The translations under genes were made by a program, and so were the position numbers. The notes under the pieces were generated by a model. The model had not been told where the DNA came from and did no database searches. It saw nothing but the letters and a program-made list of their open reading frames with translations. A stretch of DNA of 64,000 nt from Frigidibacter sp. SD6-1 (GTDB lineage Bacteria > Pseudomonadota > Alphaproteobacteria > Rhodobacterales > Rhodobacteraceae), in the NCBI RefSeq assembly GCF_030143255.1, contig NZ_JARJNR010000004.1, forward strand, positions 62,001-126,000, given 5' to 3'. Shown here in pieces: positions 16,944-26,387 of the stretch; position 1 is the stretch's first letter; each line of letters begins with the position of its first letter.

Positions 16944-18257
16944 ATGACTTTCACGATCCGGGCGCTTCTGGGCGCCTGCGCCGTTGGCGCCATCTGCTCG
17001 GCAGCCGCGGCGGAAACCACGATCACCGTCGCCACCGTCAACAACGGCGACATGGTCCGCATGCAGGGGCTTATGGACGATTTCTACGCCAAGCACCCCG
17101 ACATCAAGGTCGAGTGGGTGACGCTTGAGGAAAACGTCCTGCGCCAGAACGTCACGACCGACATCGCCACGGGGGGCGGTCAGTATGACGTCATCACCAT
17201 CGGCACCTACGAGGTTCCGATCTGGGGCAAGCAGGGCTGGCTGGAGAGCCTCAACGACCTGCCCGCCGATTACGATGTGGACGATCTTCTGCCGCCGATC
17301 CGTGGCGGCCTGACCGTCGACGGCAACCTCTTTGCCTCGCCCTTCTACGGTGAATCGTCCTTCCTGAACTACCGCAAGGACCTGGCCGAGAAAGCCGGCA
17401 TCACCATCCCGGACGCCCCCACCTGGGACGATATCAAGGCCGCCGCGGCCGCGATGACCGATCAGGCCAACGGCATCTACGGCATCTGCCTGCGCGGCAA
17501 GGCCGGCTGGGGCGAGAACATGGCCTTCCTGACCACCATGGCCAACAGCTATGGCGCGCGCTGGTTCGACGAAAACTGGGTTCCCCAGTTCGACCAGCCC
17601 GAATGGAAAGCCGTGATGACCGACTATGTCGAGATGCTGACCAAGTACGGCCCGCCCGGCGCATCGAACAACGGCTATAACGAAAACCTGACGCTGTCGC
17701 TGCAGGGCAAGTGCGCGATGCGCATGGACGCCACCGTGTCGGCGGGTGCGCTGACCGATCCCAAGCAGTCCGAGTTTGCCGACAAGGTCGGCTTCGCTCT
17801 GGCCCCTGACGCAGGCTTGGGCAAGCGGGCGAACTGGCTCTGGGCCTGGTCGCTGGCCATCCCGGCTTCGTCGGATGCCAAGGATGCGGCCAAGACCTTC
17901 ATCAACTGGGCGACCAACAAGGACTACATCGCCCTTGTCGCCTCGAAGGAAGGCTGGGGCGCAGCCCCTCCCGGCACTCGCACGTCGCTCTATTCCAACC
18001 CGGACTATGCGGCCCTGCCGTTCGCGAAGATGACGATCGACTCGATCAACGCGGCTGACCCGACCAATCCGACGGTGAAGCCGGTTCCCTACACGGGCGT
18101 CCAGTTCGTCGCGATCCCCGAGTTTGCAGGCCTCGCCACCAGTGTGGGTGAAATCTTCTCGGCGGCACTGGCCGGGCAGAAGTCCGTCGATGACGCGCTG
18201 GCCGAAGCTCAGGCGCTGGCGCTCGATGAAATGACCGCGTCCGGTTACATCAAGTAA
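16944..18257 (+). CDS. smoE: Polyol (sorbitol/mannitol) ABC transporter substrate-binding protein
   Basis: A 437-residue periplasmic binding protein, the first gene of the import operon. Residues 1-21 form a signal peptide (MTFTIRALLGACAVGAICSA, cleavage near AAA-ET). The mature protein is a cluster-1 sugar-binding fold: FYAKHPDIKVEWVTLEENVLRQNV, YDVITIGTYEVPIWGKQGWL, PFYGESSFLNYRKDL and GAGRANWLWAWSL-like C-terminal aromatic blocks (here GKRANWLWAW). AGGGAGGAT stands 5-12 bases before ATG 16944, which settles this start over an upstream ATG at 16893. Assignment to polyols rests on the downstream smoS and mtlK. Confidence 0.9.
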   Translation: MTFTIRALLGACAVGAICSAAAAETTITVATVNNGDMVRMQGLMDDFYAKHPDIKVEWVTLEENVLRQNVTTDIATGGGQYDVITIGTYEVPIWGKQGWLESLNDLPADYDVDDLLPPIRGGLTVDGNLFASPFYGESSFLNYRKDLAEKAGITIPDAPTWDDIKAAAAAMTDQANGIYGICLRGKAGWGENMAFLTTMANSYGARWFDENWVPQFDQPEWKAVMTDYVEMLTKYGPPGASNNGYNENLTLSLQGKCAMRMDATVSAGALTDPKQSEFADKVGFALAPDAGLGKRANWLWAWSLAIPASSDAKDAAKTFINWATNKDYIALVASKEGWGAAPPGTRTSLYSNPDYAALPFAKMTIDSINAADPTNPTVKPVPYTGVQFVAIPEFAGLATSVGEIFSAALAGQKSVDDALAEAQALALDEMTASGYIK

Positions 18258-18266
18258 GTTCAGGAC

Positions 18267-18323
18267 CCGGCCCTTCCGCGGGCCGGTGCCCTCTCTCCCC
18301 CGCGAAATCAACGTTTGCGGGGG
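18267..18323 (+). terminator. Two hairpins between smoE and smoF
   Basis: First hairpin: CCGGCCC (18267-18273) with GGGCCGG (18280-18286). Second: CCCCCGC (18297-18303) with GCGGGGG (18317-18323), extended by AAA/TTT pairing. Neither has a strong T tract. At this place they probably stabilise or attenuate the message so that binding protein is made in excess over the permeases. Confidence 0.55.
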
Positions 18324-18384
18324 GGCTTGCCCGGCAAGTACCCTGCGGCCGGACCGGCGCAATTCCTGACATCGGAGGCATCCC

Positions 18385-19257
18385 ATGGCTACGCAATCCT
18401 CACGTTTTGCGGCACGTCTTATGGTCGCGCCCTCGGTGTTCGTCCTCTTCATCTGGATGATCATCCCTCTCGCGATGGCCATCTATTATTCGTTCCGGCT
18501 CTACCGGCTGATCTCGCCGGACCGGACCGGCTGGGTCGGGTTCCGGAATTACACCTGGTTCGTCAACTCCCCCGAATTCTGGCTGGCGATTTCAAACACG
18601 CTCCTGCTGGTCGGCGGCGTTCTGGCCATCACCATCGTGCTCGGGACCCTCATCGCGCTTCTGATCGACCAGCCGGTCTGGGGGCAGGGCCCGCTGCGCA
18701 TCCTTGTCATCGCGCCCTTCTTCGTGATGCCGCCGGTCGCGGCCTCGATCTGGGAAAACCTCTTCATGCACCCCCAGAACGGGATGCTGGCGTCGCTTGC
18801 CCTCGGGCTTGGCATGAAGCCGATCCTGTTCATGGAAAACTATCCGATGGCCTCGGTCATCTTCATCGTGTCGTGGGAATGGTTGCCCTTCGCGACGTTG
18901 ATCCTTCTGACCGCGCTGCAATCCTTGTCTTCCGAGCAGCTTGAGGCAGCCGAGATGGACGGCGCAGGCGCCCTCAGCCGCTTCCGCTATATCATCCTGC
19001 CGCACATGACGCGCGCGATCACTGTCGTGATCCTCATCCAGACTATCTTCCTTCTGGGCATCTTCGGCGAGATCTTCACTACCACGCAAGGCGGCCCCGG
19101 TTCGGCCTCTACCACGCTGCCCTACATGATCTTCAAGCAGGCGATCGCGGCCAAGGACATCGGGCGCGCGGCGGCAGGCGGGATCATCGCGGTGATCCTC
19201 GCCAATGTCGTGGCCTACTTCCTGATGCGCGGCCTGGGGAGGAACCTCGATGCGTAA
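18385..19257 (+). CDS. smoF: Polyol ABC transporter permease
   Basis: A 290-residue inner-membrane permease of the MalF-like type with about six transmembrane helices. The EAA loop that docks the ATPase is visible as EQLEAAEMDGAGALSRFRYIILP. Other family features are AIYYSFRLYRL near the first helix and FTTTQGGPGSASTTLPYMIFKQA near the end. A Shine-Dalgarno CGGAGG precedes ATG 18385. It would form the membrane channel with SmoG. Confidence 0.92.
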   Translation: MATQSSRFAARLMVAPSVFVLFIWMIIPLAMAIYYSFRLYRLISPDRTGWVGFRNYTWFVNSPEFWLAISNTLLLVGGVLAITIVLGTLIALLIDQPVWGQGPLRILVIAPFFVMPPVAASIWENLFMHPQNGMLASLALGLGMKPILFMENYPMASVIFIVSWEWLPFATLILLTALQSLSSEQLEAAEMDGAGALSRFRYIILPHMTRAITVVILIQTIFLLGIFGEIFTTTQGGPGSASTTLPYMIFKQAIAAKDIGRAAAGGIIAVILANVVAYFLMRGLGRNLDA

Positions 19258-19273
19258 GCAGCAGAAACATCGC

Positions 19274-19351
19274 GCCCCGGACCTGATCCGGGGCCTCTTC
19301 GCCCACCCGTTCCGCCCCGTGTCGTGCGAGGTCCCGGGTCAGGCCCGGGAC
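19274..19351. repeat. Pair of inverted copies of a dispersed palindromic repeat between smoF and smoG
   Basis: Two perfect 8-bp-stem hairpins face each other. The first is GCCCCGGA (19274-19281) with TCCGGGGC (19287-19294), loop CCTGA. The second is GTCCCGGG (19331-19338) with CCCGGGAC (19344-19351), loop TCAGG. The loops are reverse complements, so the two are inverted copies of one element. It looks like the small intergenic palindromes scattered through Rhodobacterales genomes. Confidence 0.6.
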
Positions 19352-19371
19352 GGGGTTGAAAGGACCTGACC

Positions 19372-20202
19372 ATGGCCCGTGCCGTTTCCCCCCGCCGCAA
19401 GCTCCTGACGACCCTCGCCGCCTGGGCTGTCGCGCTGATCATCTTCTTTCCGGTGCTCTGGATGATCCTCACCTCGTTCAAGACCGAGGTCTCCGCCGTC
19501 GCCAGCCCGCCGCAGCTCTTCACCGCCGACTGGACGCTGGAGAACTATGCCGAAGTCTGGGCGCGGTCCGATTATCCCCGCTTCTTTTGGAACTCCGTCG
19601 TCCTTTCGGTCGGCTCCACCCTCCTTGGCCTCGCCATCGCCATCCCATCGGCCTGGGCCATGGCCTTCGTACCCGGCAAGCGGACCAAGGACCTTCTTAT
19701 GTGGATGCTCTCCACCAAGATGATGCCGGCCGTGGCCGTCATGATCCCGCTCTACCTGATCTTCCTCTGGACGGGTCTCATCGACACCAGGATCGGCCTT
19801 GTCATCGCGCTGATGCTGATGAACCTGCCGATCATCATCTGGATGCTTTACACCTATTTCAAGGAAATCCCCGGCGAGATCCTCGAAGCCGCGCGCATGG
19901 ACGGCGCGAGCCTCTGGGGCGAGATCCTCTATGTGCTCACGCCGATGGCGATCCCGGGCATCGCATCGACCATGCTCCTGAACATCATCCTGGCCTGGAA
20001 CGAGGCCTTCTGGACCATCGTCCTGACGACGACCAAGGCCGCACCGCTTTCGGCCTTCATCGCCTCTTTCTCGGCACCGCAAGGCCTTTTCTACGCAAAA
20101 CTCTCGGCGGCCTCTGCCATGGCCATCATGCCGATCCTGATCCTTGGCTGGTTCAGCCAGAAGCAACTCGTGCGCGGCCTGACCTTCGGCGCGGTGAAGT
20201 GA
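19372..20202 (+). CDS. smoG: Polyol ABC transporter permease
   Basis: A 276-residue MalG-like permease with six hydrophobic segments. The N-terminal helix ends in [14 protein letters not shown]. The EAA loop is [28 protein letters not shown]. The protein ends with [18 protein letters not shown], a MalG-family end that reaches into the ATPase. ATG 19372 follows GAAAGGACC. It lies between smoF and smoK in the same transcript, 114 bases after smoF because of the repeat pair. Confidence 0.92.
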   Translation: MARAVSPRRKLLTTLAAWAVALIIFFPVLWMILTSFKTEVSAVASPPQLFTADWTLENYAEVWARSDYPRFFWNSVVLSVGSTLLGLAIAIPSAWAMAFVPGKRTKDLLMWMLSTKMMPAVAVMIPLYLIFLWTGLIDTRIGLVIALMLMNLPIIIWMLYTYFKEIPGEILEAARMDGASLWGEILYVLTPMAIPGIASTMLLNIILAWNEAFWTIVLTTTKAAPLSAFIASFSAPQGLFYAKLSAASAMAIMPILILGWFSQKQLVRGLTFGAVK

Positions 20203-20209
20203 GGAAGAC

Positions 20210-21199
20210 ATGGGCAAGATAGAACTGACAAAGGTCCGCAAGAGCTTCGGCGACGTGCATGTCATTCCCGGCATCGACCTGACGATCCATGACGGAGAAT
20301 TCGTTGTCTTCGTGGGTCCCTCGGGCTGCGGCAAGTCCACGCTCCTGCGCCTGATCGCGGGGCTCGAGGATACGACCTCCGGCACGATCGAGATCGACGG
20401 CAAGGATGCAACCACGCTGCCGCCCGCCAAGCGCGGCCTCGCGATGGTCTTCCAGTCCTATGCGCTTTATCCGCACATGACCGTCCGCAAGAACATCGCC
20501 TTCCCGCTGAAGATGGCGGGGATGGACCTGGCCGAGCAGGACAGGCGCGTCGAACGCGCCGCCAAGGTCCTGAACCTCGCCTCCTACCTCGACCGTCGGC
20601 CCGGCCAGTTGTCCGGCGGCCAGCGCCAGCGTGTGGCCATCGGCCGCGCCATCGTGCGCGAACCGGCGGCCTTCCTCTTCGACGAACCCCTCTCGAACCT
20701 CGACGCAGCCCTGCGCGTCGGCATGCGGCAGGAAATCAGCGAACTGCACCAGTCGCTGAAGACCACGATGATCTACGTAACCCACGATCAGGTCGAGGCG
20801 ATGACCATGGCCGACAAGATCGTCGTCCTGAACGCCGGCCGGATCGAACAGGTCGGCGCGCCGCTGGAACTCTACCACAATCCCCGCAACCTCTTCGTCG
20901 CGGGCTTCATCGGCAGCCCGAAGATGAATCTCATCGAGGGCGCCGAGGCGGCCAGGCACAAGGCCCACACGATCGGCGTGCGGCCCGAACATGTCACGGT
21001 GGGCGAGGGCCCGTGGGAAGGGGTGGTCGGCCTTTCGGAACATCTGGGGTCGGACAGCTTCCTGAAAGTGGCGGTCGAAGGGATCGGCACCCTGACCGTC
21101 CGCGCCGCGGGCGAGGTCGGCGTGCATCACGGCGACCGCATTCGCCTGGCTCCTGCCGGAAAGATCCATCGCTTCGACGAAAGCGGCAACGCCCTATGA
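20210..21199 (+). CDS. smoK: Polyol ABC transporter ATP-binding protein
   Basis: A 329-residue UgpC/MalK-type ATPase. Walker A is GPSGCGKST (about residues 37-45), the Q loop is [14 protein letters not shown], the ABC signature is [14 protein letters not shown] and Walker B is [14 protein letters not shown], with switch His in [10 protein letters not shown]. The C-terminal half is the regulatory OB-fold ([13 protein letters not shown]). It energises SmoEFG; such ATPases sometimes serve several importers. Its TGA overlaps the ATG of smoS. Confidence 0.93.
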   Translation: MGKIELTKVRKSFGDVHVIPGIDLTIHDGEFVVFVGPSGCGKSTLLRLIAGLEDTTSGTIEIDGKDATTLPPAKRGLAMVFQSYALYPHMTVRKNIAFPLKMAGMDLAEQDRRVERAAKVLNLASYLDRRPGQLSGGQRQRVAIGRAIVREPAAFLFDEPLSNLDAALRVGMRQEISELHQSLKTTMIYVTHDQVEAMTMADKIVVLNAGRIEQVGAPLELYHNPRNLFVAGFIGSPKMNLIEGAEAARHKAHTIGVRPEHVTVGEGPWEGVVGLSEHLGSDSFLKVAVEGIGTLTVRAAGEVGVHHGDRIRLAPAGKIHRFDESGNAL

Positions 21200-21963
21200 G
21201 ACTGAAGAACAAGACCGCGCTGATCACCGGCGCCGCCCGCGGCATCGGCAAGGCCTTCGCCGCCGCCTATGTCACCGAAGGCGCGCGCGTCTGGATCGCA
21301 GACATCAACCTGCCCGCAGCCCAGGCCGCCGCCGCAGAAATCGGCGCTGGCGCCTCGGCGATCGAACTTGACGTCAGCAGGCAGGACAGCATCGACGGCG
21401 CGATGGCGAAGGTCGCCGCCGACGGCGGCATCGACATCCTGGTGAACAATGCCGCGCTTTTCGACATGGCGCCGATTGCCCGGATCGAAAGGGCCAGCTA
21501 CGACCGGCTCTTTTCCATCAATGTCGCGGGCACGCTCTTCATGATGCAGGCAGCGGCGAAGGCGATGATCGCCCAAGGACGCGGCGGCAAGATCATCAAC
21601 ATGGCGAGCCAGGCCGGACGCCGCGGCGAGGCCCTGGTCGGCGTCTATTGCGCGACAAAGGCCGCCGTCATTTCGCTGACCCAGTCGGCGGGGCTCGACC
21701 TCATCAGGCACCGGATCAACGTGAACGCGATCGCGCCCGGCGTGGTGGAGGGCGAACACTGGGACCATGTCGACAGCCTCTTCGCCCGCTACGAGGGCCG
21801 CGCGCCGGGCGAGAAGAAAAGGCTGGTGGGCGAGGCCGTGCCCTTCGGCCGCATGGGCACGGCGGCCGACCTGACCGGCATGGCCATCTTCCTCGCCTCG
21901 CCCGAGGCCGATTATGTCGTCGCGCAATGCTATGGCGTCGACGGCGGCAACTGGATGGCCTGA
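21196..21963 (+). CDS. smoS: Short-chain polyol (sorbitol/galactitol) dehydrogenase
   Basis: A 255-residue classical SDR that would oxidise D-sorbitol to D-fructose with NAD. The cofactor site is [11 protein letters not shown] (about residues 12-22) with the NAD-selecting Asp in WIADIN, and NNAALFDM follows. The catalytic Ser is in [12 protein letters not shown], and Tyr and Lys form YCATKAA. The length and the C-terminal end GVDGGNWMA match the Rhodobacter sorbitol dehydrogenase. It is coupled to smoK by ATGA and followed after one base by mtlK. Confidence 0.92.
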   Translation: MRLKNKTALITGAARGIGKAFAAAYVTEGARVWIADINLPAAQAAAAEIGAGASAIELDVSRQDSIDGAMAKVAADGGIDILVNNAALFDMAPIARIERASYDRLFSINVAGTLFMMQAAAKAMIAQGRGGKIINMASQAGRRGEALVGVYCATKAAVISLTQSAGLDLIRHRINVNAIAPGVVEGEHWDHVDSLFARYEGRAPGEKKRLVGEAVPFGRMGTAADLTGMAIFLASPEADYVVAQCYGVDGGNWMA

Positions 21964-21964
21964 G

Positions 21965-23413
21965 ATGACCGGCGCCCCGAAACTCTGCCTGCCTGCCTAC
22001 GACCGGTCCCGGCTGACCCCCGGCATCGTCCATATCGGGCTTGGAAACTTCCACCGCGCCCATATGGCGGTCTATCTCGACGACCTGTTCAATCTGGGCG
22101 AGGGCCATGACTGGGCGATCATCGGCGCGGGCGTCCGCGCGGGCGACGCCCGGATGCGCGAGGCGATGCTGGCGCAGGACTGCCTCTCGACAGTGATCGA
22201 GCTTGACCCGTCAGGCCGCCGGGCGCGCCGGGTTGGCGCGATGGTCGATTTCCTGCCCGTGGAACCCGACAACCGCAGCCTCATCGCCGCAATGTCCCGC
22301 CCCGAAATCCGCATCGTCAGCCTGACGGTGACCGAGGGCGGCTATTTCATCGACGCCGCCACCGGCCGGTTCGATCCGGACGCGCCGGAGATCAGGCAAG
22401 ATGCCGCACGGCCCGGCCATCCCGCCACCGCCTTCGGCGCCATCATCGCCGCGCTGAAGGCTCGTCGTGCGGCAGGAATTCAGCCTTTCACCGTCCTGTC
22501 CTGCGACAACCTTCCCGGCAACGGCACGGTCACGCGCGCGGCGGTCACGGGCCTCGCTCGCCTGTCCGACCCCGCCTTCGCCGACTGGATCGGGGCCCAT
22601 GTCGCCTTCCCGAACGGCATGGTCGACCGGATCACCCCGGCAACCGGCCCGCGCGAACGCGGCATGGCGCGGGATTTCGGCCTCGATGATCCCGTGCCGG
22701 TGACCTGCGAGCCTTTCCGCCAGTGGGTCGTCGAAGACACGTTCCCCGCGGGACGCCCGGCGCTGGAAAAGGTGGGCGTCACCTTCACCCCCCATGTCCA
22801 TGCGTTCGAGGCGATGAAGATCCGCATCCTGAACGGCGGCCATGCGACCATCGCCTATCCGGCCGCGCTGATGGATATCGAATTCGTGCATGAGGCGATG
22901 GCCGATCCCTTGGTTTCGGCCTTTCTGGACCGGGTCGAGACCGACGAGGTCATCCCCTATGTCCCACCCGTGCCGAATACCGACATCGGCACCTACTACC
23001 GGACCGTCCGTGGCCGCTTCTCGAACCCCGAGGTGGCCGACACGACCCGCAGGCTCTGCCTAGACGGCTCGAACCGCCAGCCGAAATTCATCCTGCCCTC
23101 GCTGCGCGATGCGCTGGCCGCGGGGGGCTCCATCGAGGGGCTCGCGCTCGTCTCCGCGCTCTGGTGCCGCTACTGCCATGGCCAAACCGACAGCGGCGCG
23201 CCCATCGCGCCGAACGACCCGTCCTGGGCCAGGCTGACCGACCTTGCCAAGGCGGCGCGTGTCCGGCCCGAGGCCTGGCTCGGCATCGCAGAGATTTATG
23301 GCGATCTGGGCCACAACACACCCTTTGCGACTGCCTTCGCCCGGGCGCTCGATCACATCTGGAAAGCCGGTGTCCGCAGCACGCTGGAACGCTATCTGGG
23401 CCGGGCCCGTTAG
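21965..23413 (+). CDS. mtlK: Mannitol 2-dehydrogenase
   Basis: A 482-residue long-chain polyol dehydrogenase that oxidises D-mannitol to D-fructose with NAD. Visible are the N-terminal nucleotide-binding segment IVHIGLGNFHRAHMAVY and VSLTVTEGGYF. The VLSCDNLPGNG signature, CEPFRQWVVEDTF and the catalytic Lys block MKIRILNGGHATIAYPA follow. Length is normal for the family. Last recognisable gene of the polyol operon. The kinase (xylB/mtlZ-type) that I remember from the R. sphaeroides locus is not here, so fructose must be phosphorylated by an enzyme encoded elsewhere. Confidence 0.95.
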   Translation: MTGAPKLCLPAYDRSRLTPGIVHIGLGNFHRAHMAVYLDDLFNLGEGHDWAIIGAGVRAGDARMREAMLAQDCLSTVIELDPSGRRARRVGAMVDFLPVEPDNRSLIAAMSRPEIRIVSLTVTEGGYFIDAATGRFDPDAPEIRQDAARPGHPATAFGAIIAALKARRAAGIQPFTVLSCDNLPGNGTVTRAAVTGLARLSDPAFADWIGAHVAFPNGMVDRITPATGPRERGMARDFGLDDPVPVTCEPFRQWVVEDTFPAGRPALEKVGVTFTPHVHAFEAMKIRILNGGHATIAYPAALMDIEFVHEAMADPLVSAFLDRVETDEVIPYVPPVPNTDIGTYYRTVRGRFSNPEVADTTRRLCLDGSNRQPKFILPSLRDALAAGGSIEGLALVSALWCRYCHGQTDSGAPIAPNDPSWARLTDLAKAARVRPEAWLGIAEIYGDLGHNTPFATAFARALDHIWKAGVRSTLERYLGRAR

Positions 23414-23599
23414 CACGCGCGCCGCGTTGCCCGTCCGGTCACAGACAGGCCCGCTCACGCGCGCCCCTCCAGGCCCTCGCCCGCTTGCTGCGCCATTGCA
23501 TCGATGAGAGTGACGACCGGCGCTTTGACGGGATAGACAGGCGAACCAGCGCGAAAAGCTTTCCCGATCCGGTGTCGCATGCTGCTTTACAGAAAGAAA

Positions 23600-23674
23600 T
23601 GGCAGCCCGTAGGGGAGTCGAACCCCTCTTCCCAGGTTGAAAACCTGGTGTCCTAACCGATAGACGAACGGGCC
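23600..23674 (-). tRNA. tRNA-Glu (TTC)
   Basis: A 75-nt cloverleaf on the minus strand. Acceptor GGCCCGT pairs with ACGGGCT (one G-T), the anticodon loop TTTTCAA holds TTC (plus-strand 23639-23641), and the T arm is GGGGTTCGACTCCCC. The discriminator G is followed by an encoded CCA whose complement TGG starts at 23600. Confidence 0.96.
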
Positions 23675-23809
23675 GCGCTTGGGACAAGCGAGTTGCTCTC
23701 GCGTGGCGTGGGCGGTGTTTATGGCAGGCGGCGAAGCTGCGCAAGGGGCTTTTGCGGCCAGTTTGCAGATTTTTTGGGTGGTGTCCGGCGCGCTCCCGGG
23801 CGCGCGCGC

Positions 23810-25561
23810 TCAGGCTTTTGCCGCGTCCTCCAGCCGCAGTTGCACCCGGCTCCGGCCGCCCCAGACATTCAGTTCCAGCCGCCCCGCCAGATGCATCGGC
23901 AGGCGGCCATGCGCCTCGATCGCCGGGCCGAGCGGGCCGTCGAAGGCGCCGAAGGCGATCGCTTCGATTGCCGGGCCGGTGCCGTCGGAAAAGCCGAACC
24001 TCAGGTGGCTTTCGCCCACCCGTTTCTGATAGGTCACGATCACCGAACCGAAGGCGAAACGCGGGGCAGGGGCGCCCTGTCCGAAGGGCCCTGCCTTCTC
24101 GATCTCCTCGATCAGCGCGGGCGTGGCCGCGCCGGGCATCAGAAGACCGTCGAGCCTCAGGTCGCGCGGCCCGCCCGCGCCCGCGCCCTGACGGGCGAGA
24201 AGTTCGCCCAGCCGTTCCATCGCGGCTTCGATCCGCCCGGCCTCGACCGTCAGACCCGCCGCCATCCGGTGCCCGCCGCCCTTCAGGAGAAGGCCCTCGG
24301 CCGCCACACGTTGCACGGCTGCGCCGAGGTCGACACCGTTCACCGAGCGGGCGGAGCCCTTGCCGATCCCACCCTCGAGGCCGATCACCACGGCAGGCCG
24401 GTTCGTCGCCTCCTTCAGCCGCGCCGCGACGATACCGACGACGCCGGGATGCCAGCCTTCCCCCGCCGCCCAGACCAGCGGGCCCTCCACCCCACGCGCC
24501 TCGGCCTGCGCCAGCGCCTCCTCCCGCACCCGGTTCTCGATCTCGCGCCTTTCGCTGTTCAGATGGTCCAGACGTTCGGCCAAAGCTGCGGCCTCGCGCG
24601 GATCGTCAGTGGCGAGAAGCCGCGCGCCGAGGTCAGCCGCGCCGATCCGGCCGCCCGCGTTCACGCGCGGGCCAAGAATGAAGCCCAGATGATAGGCGCT
24701 CGGCGCCTCGTTCACCCGCGCCACGTCGGCAAGCGCCCTCAGCCCCGCGCGTTCGCGCCGCGCCAGCACCTTCAGCCCCTGCCGCACCAGCGCCCGGTTG
24801 ACCCCGGTCAGGGGCGCGACATCGGCGACCGTCGCCAGCGCCACAAGATCGAGCATCGCCATCAGGTCCGGCCCCTGCAACCCATCCTCTCGCAAAAGCC
24901 GGTTCGCCTCCACCAGCATCAGAAAGACGACCGAGGCGGCGCAGAGATGGGCCAGCGCCCCGTCCTCATCCTGCCGGTTGGGGTTCACCACGGCCAGCGC
25001 CTCAGGCAGCGTCTCGGCGCCCAGGTGATGGTCGAGGATCACCACATCGGCCGCCTTCGCCGCCGCCACAGGCTCGTGGCTCAGCGTCCCGCAATCGACG
25101 CACAGGATCAGGTCATGGGCCTCGGCCAGGGCCTCCATCGCCGGGACGTTCGGGCCATAGCCCTCGTCGATCCGGTCGGGGATATAAAGCGTGGCCCTTT
25201 GGCCGAAATGCCTGAGCCAGCTGATCAGAAGCGCCGCCGACGATCCGCCATCCACATCGTAATCGGCGAAGATCGCGATCCGCTCGCGCCCCTTCACCGC
25301 CTTGAGGAACCGGGCAGCGGCAGCCCCCATATCCTTCAGCCCGCGCGGATCGGGCAGCAGGTCGCGCAACTGCGGCTCCAGAAAGCGAGCGGCCTCCTCC
25401 GGTGCCACGCCGCGCGCGACGAGGATGCGGGCCAGGGCCAAGGGCAGCCGCGTCTCCTGCACCATCGCCTCGGCCAGCCGGTCGGCGGCGGCATCCGGCC
25501 CGACCCAGCGGCGGCCGGTCAGGGATTGCTCGACATTCAGGAAGGCAGCGGAAGAACTCAT
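23810..25561 (-). CDS. recJ: Single-stranded-DNA-specific exonuclease RecJ
   Basis: Degrades single-stranded DNA 5' to 3' in recombination and mismatch repair. The 583-residue product has the DHH-family motifs: IFADYDVDGGSSAALL, ILCVDCGT, VILDHHLG and the glycine-rich GFILGPRVNAGGRIG block. The C-terminal part carries the DHHA1 segment GGIGKGSARSVNG with LLKGGGHRMAAGLTV, then an OB fold. ATG 25561 (MSSSAAFLNVE) is preferred over the in-frame ATG at 25579. Note that the canonical DVDGIT sequence here reads DVDGGSS. Confidence 0.95.
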   Translation of the reverse strand: MSSSAAFLNVEQSLTGRRWVGPDAAADRLAEAMVQETRLPLALARILVARGVAPEEAARFLEPQLRDLLPDPRGLKDMGAAAARFLKAVKGRERIAIFADYDVDGGSSAALLISWLRHFGQRATLYIPDRIDEGYGPNVPAMEALAEAHDLILCVDCGTLSHEPVAAAKAADVVILDHHLGAETLPEALAVVNPNRQDEDGALAHLCAASVVFLMLVEANRLLREDGLQGPDLMAMLDLVALATVADVAPLTGVNRALVRQGLKVLARRERAGLRALADVARVNEAPSAYHLGFILGPRVNAGGRIGAADLGARLLATDDPREAAALAERLDHLNSERREIENRVREEALAQAEARGVEGPLVWAAGEGWHPGVVGIVAARLKEATNRPAVVIGLEGGIGKGSARSVNGVDLGAAVQRVAAEGLLLKGGGHRMAAGLTVEAGRIEAAMERLGELLARQGAGAGGPRDLRLDGLLMPGAATPALIEEIEKAGPFGQGAPAPRFAFGSVIVTYQKRVGESHLRFGFSDGTGPAIEAIAFGAFDGPLGPAIEAHGRLPMHLAGRLELNVWGGRSRVQLRLEDAAKA

Positions 25562-25625
25562 GGGGCAGGGGTGCCGCAAAGGGCCGGTTCATGCAAGGCC
25601 GAACCTCTCGGGCAGACGCCCGCCA

Positions 25626-26387
25626 TCAGCCGCCGCGCAGCCAGCCGTCAAGCGCAGGCAGGCTGGCGATCGTCGCGATGAAGATCATGCCAAGGCAGAT
25701 GCGGCGGAAGGTCCGCTCGCTCGCCAGCCCGAACATCCGGCTGCCCGCCCAGGCGCCGACCCCGTAGACCGGCGCGATGATCGCGGCGAGCGTGAGGGTC
25801 TGCCAGTTGACCAGCCCGTTCCAGACATAGCCCGCCGCCGAAAAGACGGTGGTGACCGCGAAGAAGAAGATGATGTTGGCGCGCACCGCCGCCGCCGGGG
25901 AGGGGCCGCCAAGCCAGTAGGCCACGACCGGCGGCCCGCCGATCTGCGCCGCGCCCGAGAAGAGGCCCGAAAGCGCGCCTACCAGCACGGTCAGCAGCTG
26001 CTTCGGGCGGCCGTGATAGCGCCAGCCCGAGAGCAGAAGCGCCAGCATCAGGGCAGCGAGGCCCGCAATCCCCCAGCGCAGCGTGAGGGGCGGCAGGCTG
26101 CCCAGAAGCCAGACCCCGGCAGGCACCCCCACAACGGCGCCTGCCGCCATGGTCATCACCGCGCGCCGGTCGGCGGTTCTGACCGCGCCCGGGATCATGC
26201 CCGCCGTCATCACCCCGTCTGCCACCAGCAGGAGCGGCACAGCGACGCGCGGGCCGAGGATCGCGCTTGCAAGCGGCACGAAGATCAGCGCGGCCCCGAA
26301 GCCCGAAAATCCCCGCGCCAGTGCGGCGGCAAAGGTGATGGCGACCAGAAGGCCAAAGGACAGCGGGTCTGTTGCGATGTCAGGCAA
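25626..26387 (-). CDS. TauE/SafE (TSUP) family transporter, TTG start
   Basis: A 253-residue membrane protein with about eight hydrophobic helices and TSUP half-repeats: AAALARGFSGFGAALIFVPLAS and GALSGLFSGAAQIGGPPVVAYWL. No ATG or GTG lies near the first helix. The TTG at 26387 overlaps the end of the isochorismatase-like gene and stands 9 bases after GGAGG, so I take it as the start. Upstream in-frame residues are arginine-rich shadow of the neighbouring gene. The substrate is unknown; organic or sulfur anions are typical for the family. Confidence 0.82.
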   Translation of the reverse strand: MPDIATDPLSFGLLVAITFAAALARGFSGFGAALIFVPLASAILGPRVAVPLLLVADGVMTAGMIPGAVRTADRRAVMTMAAGAVVGVPAGVWLLGSLPPLTLRWGIAGLAALMLALLLSGWRYHGRPKQLLTVLVGALSGLFSGAAQIGGPPVVAYWLGGPSPAAAVRANIIFFFAVTTVFSAAGYVWNGLVNWQTLTLAAIIAPVYGVGAWAGSRMFGLASERTFRRICLGMIFIATIASLPALDGWLRGG

